Shown here in pieces: positions 6,288 to 9,546 of a stretch of 9,546 nt of DNA (within the stretch, counting starts at the first letter, position 1; every line of letters starts with the position of its first letter). Source of the stretch: Clostridiales bacterium UBA3277 (lineage in GTDB: Bacteria > Bacillota > Clostridia > Oscillospirales > Oscillospiraceae); the NCBI GenBank assembly GCA_002362145.1, contig DETX01000035.1:1-9546 (forward strand), read 5' to 3'. The position numbers were made by a program, and so were the translations under genes. The notes beneath the pieces were generated by a model, which had not been told where the DNA came from, made no database searches, and saw only the letters and a program-made list of their open reading frames with translations.

Positions 6288-7901
6288 ATGGACCCCATCT
6301 ATGTCACCGGACACAGAAACCCCGATACCGATTCCATTGTGGCGGCAATCGCCTACACAGCCCTGCGCAACGCCTGCGGCGAGCGGGAATACGAGGCGGC
6401 CTGCCTGGGCCAGGTCTCCGACGAGACCCAGATCGTGCTCAAGCGCTTCGGTTTTCAGGCCCCCAAGCGAATCAAGGATCTGTATAACCAGGTCCGGGAC
6501 CTGGATTTTGATAAGCCGCCGGTGCTCAATACTGGCGTCACCGTGGGCCGGGCCTGGGACGAATTCCAGGATTATCCCGCCATTGCCGCCGTGCCCGTGG
6601 CCCGGGAGGACGGGAGCTTGTACGGCATCTTGTCCCGGACCGACATCGCCAATTATAATATGACCCGCATCGCCTCCGGAATTCTGGAGGAGGTGCCCCT
6701 GTTTAACGTTCTGTCCGTGCTGGAAGGACGGATTCTCAACGACGCTGGGGAAAATACGGACACCATCGCCGGTGAGGTGATTATCGCCCTGCCCCAGGCC
6801 CAGGAGAATCTGCTGTTCCAGAAGCAGGAGAGCATTGTCCTGTGCGGCCACCAGCCGGACATGATCCGCCGGGCCCTTACCATGAACGTCCGGTGCCTGG
6901 TGCTGTGCCAGACGGAGCTGGACCAGGAATTCCGGGAGTTCCCCACGGAGACGGTCATCATCTCCACCCCCCTGGATGCCTACCGGGCTGCTCAGCTCAT
7001 TTTCCAGTCCACCCCCGTGGGCCGGATCTGCGTCACCCAGGGCCTGGTGAGCTTCCACCTGAATGATCGGGTGGACGACGTGAAGGAAATGGTCCTCAAA
7101 TACCGCCATCCCAGCTATCCCATCCTGGACGAGGAGGAGAAGGTGGTGGGCATCCTCACCCGGTATCATCTGCTGCGGCCCCGGAAGAAGCGGGTGGTGC
7201 TGGTGGACCACAACGAGGCGGCCCAGTCCGTGCCCGGTCTGGAGGAGGCGGAGCTGCTGGAGATCATCGACCACCACCGGCTGGCGGATATCCAGACCAG
7301 CAACCCCATTTACGTCCGCAACGAGCCTGTGGGCTCCACCAATACCATCATTGCCGGGATGTTCCAGGACCGGGGGCTGATGCCCTCCGCCAATCTGGCG
7401 GGCATGATGGCGGCGGCCATTATCTCCGACACCGTCATGTTCAAGTCCCCCACCTGCACCCAGCGGGACATCCGCATGGCGGAGCGGCTGGCGAGAATCG
7501 GCAATGTGTCCCTGGCGCTGCTGGGCCGGGAGATCTTCTCCGCCTCCGTGGACAATAAGACCGCCCAGGAGGTGCTGTTCACGGACTACAAGGAATTCCA
7601 TATCGCGGGCCACGATTTGGGCGTGGCTCAGATTACCTGCATCGACAGCGGGGCCGCCATGGAGCGCAAGGACGAGCTGTTGGAGCAGATGACCAAGACC
7701 CGCAAAGAGAATAATCTGGACCTGATCATGCTGATGCTGACGGACGTTCTGCTGGAGGGCACCCAGATCCTCTATGTGGGCGACGACGATATCATCCAGC
7801 AGGCCTTCGGCGTCACGCCTAGGGAGAACACCGCCTTCCTGGCCCATGTCATGAGCCGCAAGAAGCAGATCATCCCCATGCTGTCCGTGCTCTGGGGCTA
7901 A
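6288..7901 (+). CDS. ppaC: Manganese-dependent inorganic pyrophosphatase with CBS-DRTGG-CBS regulatory insert
   Basis: This is a family II pyrophosphatase that splits pyrophosphate into two phosphates and so pulls biosynthetic reactions forward in the cytoplasm. The DHH domain is split. Motif I GHRNPDTDS gives His9, Asp13 and Asp15. After the insert come VDHNEA (Asp307), IDHHRL (His329, His330) and IISDTV (Asp381). The C-terminal DHHA2 domain ends with the substrate-binding SRKKQI motif (523-528). All expected metal ligands are present. The insert (about 60-300) looks like a first CBS domain (about 75-125), a DRTGG domain (about 160-235) and a second CBS domain (about 240-300). This arrangement is known from clostridial enzymes, where AMP and ADP inhibit and ATP or diadenosine polyphosphates activate. 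The length of 537 residues fits that subtype. Regulation here is inferred from domain content. The gene lies between asparaginase and holB. Confidence 0.95.
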   Translation: MDPIYVTGHRNPDTDSIVAAIAYTALRNACGEREYEAACLGQVSDETQIVLKRFGFQAPKRIKDLYNQVRDLDFDKPPVLNTGVTVGRAWDEFQDYPAIAAVPVAREDGSLYGILSRTDIANYNMTRIASGILEEVPLFNVLSVLEGRILNDAGENTDTIAGEVIIALPQAQENLLFQKQESIVLCGHQPDMIRRALTMNVRCLVLCQTELDQEFREFPTETVIISTPLDAYRAAQLIFQSTPVGRICVTQGLVSFHLNDRVDDVKEMVLKYRHPSYPILDEEEKVVGILTRYHLLRPRKKRVVLVDHNEAAQSVPGLEEAELLEIIDHHRLADIQTSNPIYVRNEPVGSTNTIIAGMFQDRGLMPSANLAGMMAAAIISDTVMFKSPTCTQRDIRMAERLARIGNVSLALLGREIFSASVDNKTAQEVLFTDYKEFHIAGHDLGVAQITCIDSGAAMERKDELLEQMTKTRKENNLDLIMLMLTDVLLEGTQILYVGDDDIIQQAFGVTPRENTAFLAHVMSRKKQIIPMLSVLWG

Positions 7902-7920
7902 AAAGAAAGGAAACGGGAAT

Positions 7921-8874
7921 ATGGGCTTTGAAAGCCTGCTGGGCAACGACCAGCTGAAGAAAAACCTGGAAAAAAGCCTGGAAAAAGGCCATATCTCCCA
8001 TTTTTACCTGATTTCCGGCCCGGAGGGGTCTGGAAAGCACACCCTGGCCCGGCTGCTGGCCGCGGCCGCCGTGTGTCAGGGGCAGGGAAAGCCGTGCCTG
8101 AAATGCCACCCCTGCCGGAAGGTCCTGGATGGGAACCATCCGGATTTCATTACCGTGGACGATCCGGAGAAGAAAACCGTCACCGTGGATCTGATCCGCC
8201 AGGCCCGGGCGGATATGTATATCCAGCCCAACGAGGCGGAGTACAAAATCTACCTCTTCCCCCGGGCCCAGGACATGGGCCTGCCAGGGCAGAACGCCCT
8301 GCTGAAGATTCTGGAGGAGCCCCCGGCCTACGGCGTCTATCTGCTGCTGACGGACAATCCGGATAAGCTGCTGCCCACGGTCCGCTCCCGGTGCACCCTG
8401 CTGCAAATGCAGGCCCTGCCGGAGAAGATCCTCAGAAAGCGGCTGGAGGGGGAGTTCCCCCAGGCGTCGCCGGAGGACATCGACGCCGCCATGGAGCGGG
8501 GCGGCGGCTTTCTGGGCCAGGCCCAGGCGCTGCTTCGGGAGGGGGGGAGTCTCTCTCCCCAGACGGAGCGGTTTTCCCGGGCCTACGGGGACAAGGACGT
8601 TTTGGGGCTGATGGAGACCCTGGTGCCCATGGAAAAATGGAAGCGGGAGGCCCTGGCGGAGACCCTGGAAAACTGGCTGGTCCTGCTGGAAAACGCCCTG
8701 CTCAGCCGCAGCGGCGTCCGGGTGGTCTCCCCCCAGGCCAGGAGCCTCGCCCGGCTGCGCACCGCCCAGGAGCTTCACCAGGGGGCGGCGGAACTGAAAA
8801 AGGCCCTGGGCTGCGTGGGGGCCAACGTCTCTCCCGCCGCGGTCTGCGGCTATTTGGAGTGGGCGCTGAGATAA
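7921..8874 (+). CDS. holB: DNA polymerase III delta-prime subunit (clamp loader)
   Basis: Delta-prime is the stator subunit of the clamp-loader complex that places the sliding clamp on DNA during replication. The 317-residue protein starts with an AAA+ domain: Walker A GPEGSGKHT (33-41, Lys39), a four-cysteine zinc module (Cys52, Cys59, Cys62, Cys65), a degenerate Walker B region KIYLFPRAQDMG, NALLKILEEPP beginning at Asn125, and the SRC motif with arginine-finger candidate Arg157. A helical collar domain follows (about 210-317). The P-loop is intact, unlike that of the E. coli protein, as often in Gram-positives. DnaX (tau/gamma) is the main alternative, but the short length, the lack of a DnaX C-terminus and the ricT gene immediately downstream favour HolB. 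The start ATG has AAAGG at 7906-7910. The gap to the pyrophosphatase gene is only 19 nt. Confidence 0.92.
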   Translation: MGFESLLGNDQLKKNLEKSLEKGHISHFYLISGPEGSGKHTLARLLAAAAVCQGQGKPCLKCHPCRKVLDGNHPDFITVDDPEKKTVTVDLIRQARADMYIQPNEAEYKIYLFPRAQDMGLPGQNALLKILEEPPAYGVYLLLTDNPDKLLPTVRSRCTLLQMQALPEKILRKRLEGEFPQASPEDIDAAMERGGGFLGQAQALLREGGSLSPQTERFSRAYGDKDVLGLMETLVPMEKWKREALAETLENWLVLLENALLSRSGVRVVSPQARSLARLRTAQELHQGAAELKKALGCVGANVSPAAVCGYLEWALR

Positions 8875-8910
8875 AACCGGTTACATCGATTGAGATAAAG
8901 GAGCTTTGCC

Positions 8911-9546
8911 ATGGAAGAAAACATTGCGGAACAGCCGCAGGAGAATGCCGCCCCCGTGGAGGTGGTGGACATCCAGTTCCGGCCGGGACAGAAAATCTAC
9001 TTTTTTGACCCCGACGGCATGAAATTTAGCCAGGGGGATCATGTCATCATCGACACCGCCCGGGGGGCGGAGTTCGGCGTCTGCGCCGGAGGCAACCACA
9101 AAATTCCCCCCAAGGATGTGGTGGCCCCCCTGCGCAAGGTCCTGCGCAAGGCCACGGCCCAGGACGAAAAGACCATCGCCGACAATCGGGCCAAGGAAAA
9201 ACGGGCCTTTGACGTGTGTATGCAGAAGATCGCCAGCCACGGCCTGGATATGCAGCTGGTGTCGGCGGAGGTGGCCTTCGACGGCAGTAAAATTCTCTTC
9301 TACTTCACCGCCGACGAGCGGGTGGATTTCCGGGAGCTGGTGAAGAACCTGGCCTCCATTTTCCACACCCGCATTGAGCTGCGGCAGATCGGCGTCCGGG
9401 ACAAGGCGAAGATGGTGGGAGGCCTGGGCATCTGCGGCCGGCCCTTCTGCTGCGCCAGCTTCCTGGATGATTTCCAGCCCGTGTCCATCAAAATGGCCAA
9501 AACCCAGAATCTGAGCCTGAATCCCACCAAGATCTCCGGCACCTGC
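8911..9546 (+). CDS. ricT: PSP1-domain regulatory iron-sulfur protein RicT (YaaT), 3'-truncated by window
   Basis: The first 212 residues are visible and the frame is still open at the window end. In Bacillus subtilis, RicT (YaaT) forms a complex with RicA and RicF that binds iron-sulfur clusters, promotes RNase Y-dependent mRNA maturation and affects sporulation and competence. The PSP1 domain is recognisable from VRDKAKMVGGLGICGRPFCC and the following SIKMAKTQNLSLNPTKISGTC. Cys175, Cys180, Cys181 and Cys212 are the beginning of the conserved cysteine set. The second CGRxxCC group should lie just past the window. ATG 8911 has AAAGGAG (8897-8903) at 7 nt. Order holB-ricT matches B. subtilis holB-yaaT. 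The residue before the family core, an acidic stretch EENIAEQPQENAAPVE, is variable between species. Confidence 0.94.
   Translation, partial: MEENIAEQPQENAAPVEVVDIQFRPGQKIYFFDPDGMKFSQGDHVIIDTARGAEFGVCAGGNHKIPPKDVVAPLRKVLRKATAQDEKTIADNRAKEKRAFDVCMQKIASHGLDMQLVSAEVAFDGSKILFYFTADERVDFRELVKNLASIFHTRIELRQIGVRDKAKMVGGLGICGRPFCCASFLDDFQPVSIKMAKTQNLSLNPTKISGTC

Noticed and set aside
6270..7946. A 558-codon open frame on the minus strand opposite the pyrophosphatase gene
   Set aside because: The plus-strand frame encodes a complete family II pyrophosphatase with all active-site motifs. The minus-strand product is His/Gly/Gln/Leu-rich low-complexity sequence, typical of antisense frames in GC-rich genes.
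8391..9008. A 205-codon plus-strand frame spanning the holB-ricT junction
   Set aside because: It overlaps two well-supported genes in another frame, and its product is Gly/Pro/Ala-rich without motifs.
1..9546. Mobile element, phage defence or other accessory island
   Set aside because: No transposase, integrase, nuclease-toxin or restriction gene, no terminal or spaced direct repeats, and no clear shift in composition. All ten genes are chromosomal core or common accessory genes on one strand.

Overview
The window is GC-rich, gene-dense and entirely plus-strand. It carries ten protein-coding genes, all of which can be placed in known families. Gene order (infB-rbfA-nrnA-truB-ribF and holB-ricT), the CBS/DRTGG-type manganese pyrophosphatase, the zinc-module delta-prime subunit and the RicT protein all point to a Firmicute. 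High GC, together with a variant membrane-anchored CapA protein, suggests a Clostridia member close to the Oscillospiraceae/Ruminococcaceae. That placement is inference from content, not from a marker-gene comparison.

Region 1 (1-3573) is the distal part of a translation operon. It holds the C-terminal end of initiation factor IF2 (cut by the window edge), ribosome-binding factor A, a DHH/DHHA1 phosphoesterase of the NrnA type, tRNA pseudouridine-55 synthase TruB and the bifunctional riboflavin kinase/FAD synthetase RibF. From rbfA to ribF each gene overlaps the next (23, 4 and 1 nt), which suggests translational coupling. A perfect 13-bp GC hairpin without a following T run sits between infB and rbfA. 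No clear terminator is visible after ribF.

Region 2 (3574-5160) is a single-gene unit. A near-consensus sigma-A promoter with an extended -10 (TTGTAC-17-TATAAT) drives a GTG-started, membrane-anchored CapA-like protein, and an intrinsic terminator follows. The protein keeps the HWG and GTHPH motifs of the family but has substitutions at the usual Asn-His/Asp signature.

Region 3 (5161-9546) starts with a second sigma-A-like promoter (TTGCTA-17-TATAAT) that overlaps two 11-bp palindromes whose centres are 32 bp apart. It reads into a cytoplasmic-type L-asparaginase, then a nucleotide-regulated manganese pyrophosphatase, DNA polymerase III delta-prime (holB) and the start of ricT, which runs off the window. 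The last four genes are closely spaced (gaps of 39, 19 and 36 nt), have good ribosome binding sites and could form one transcript.

I see no mobile element, CRISPR array, tRNA, rRNA or phage gene, and no gap between genes longer than 165 nt. I found no convincing undescribed multi-gene system. The observations most worth a second look are the paired palindromes at the asparaginase promoter, the altered CapA motif and the infB-rbfA hairpin.
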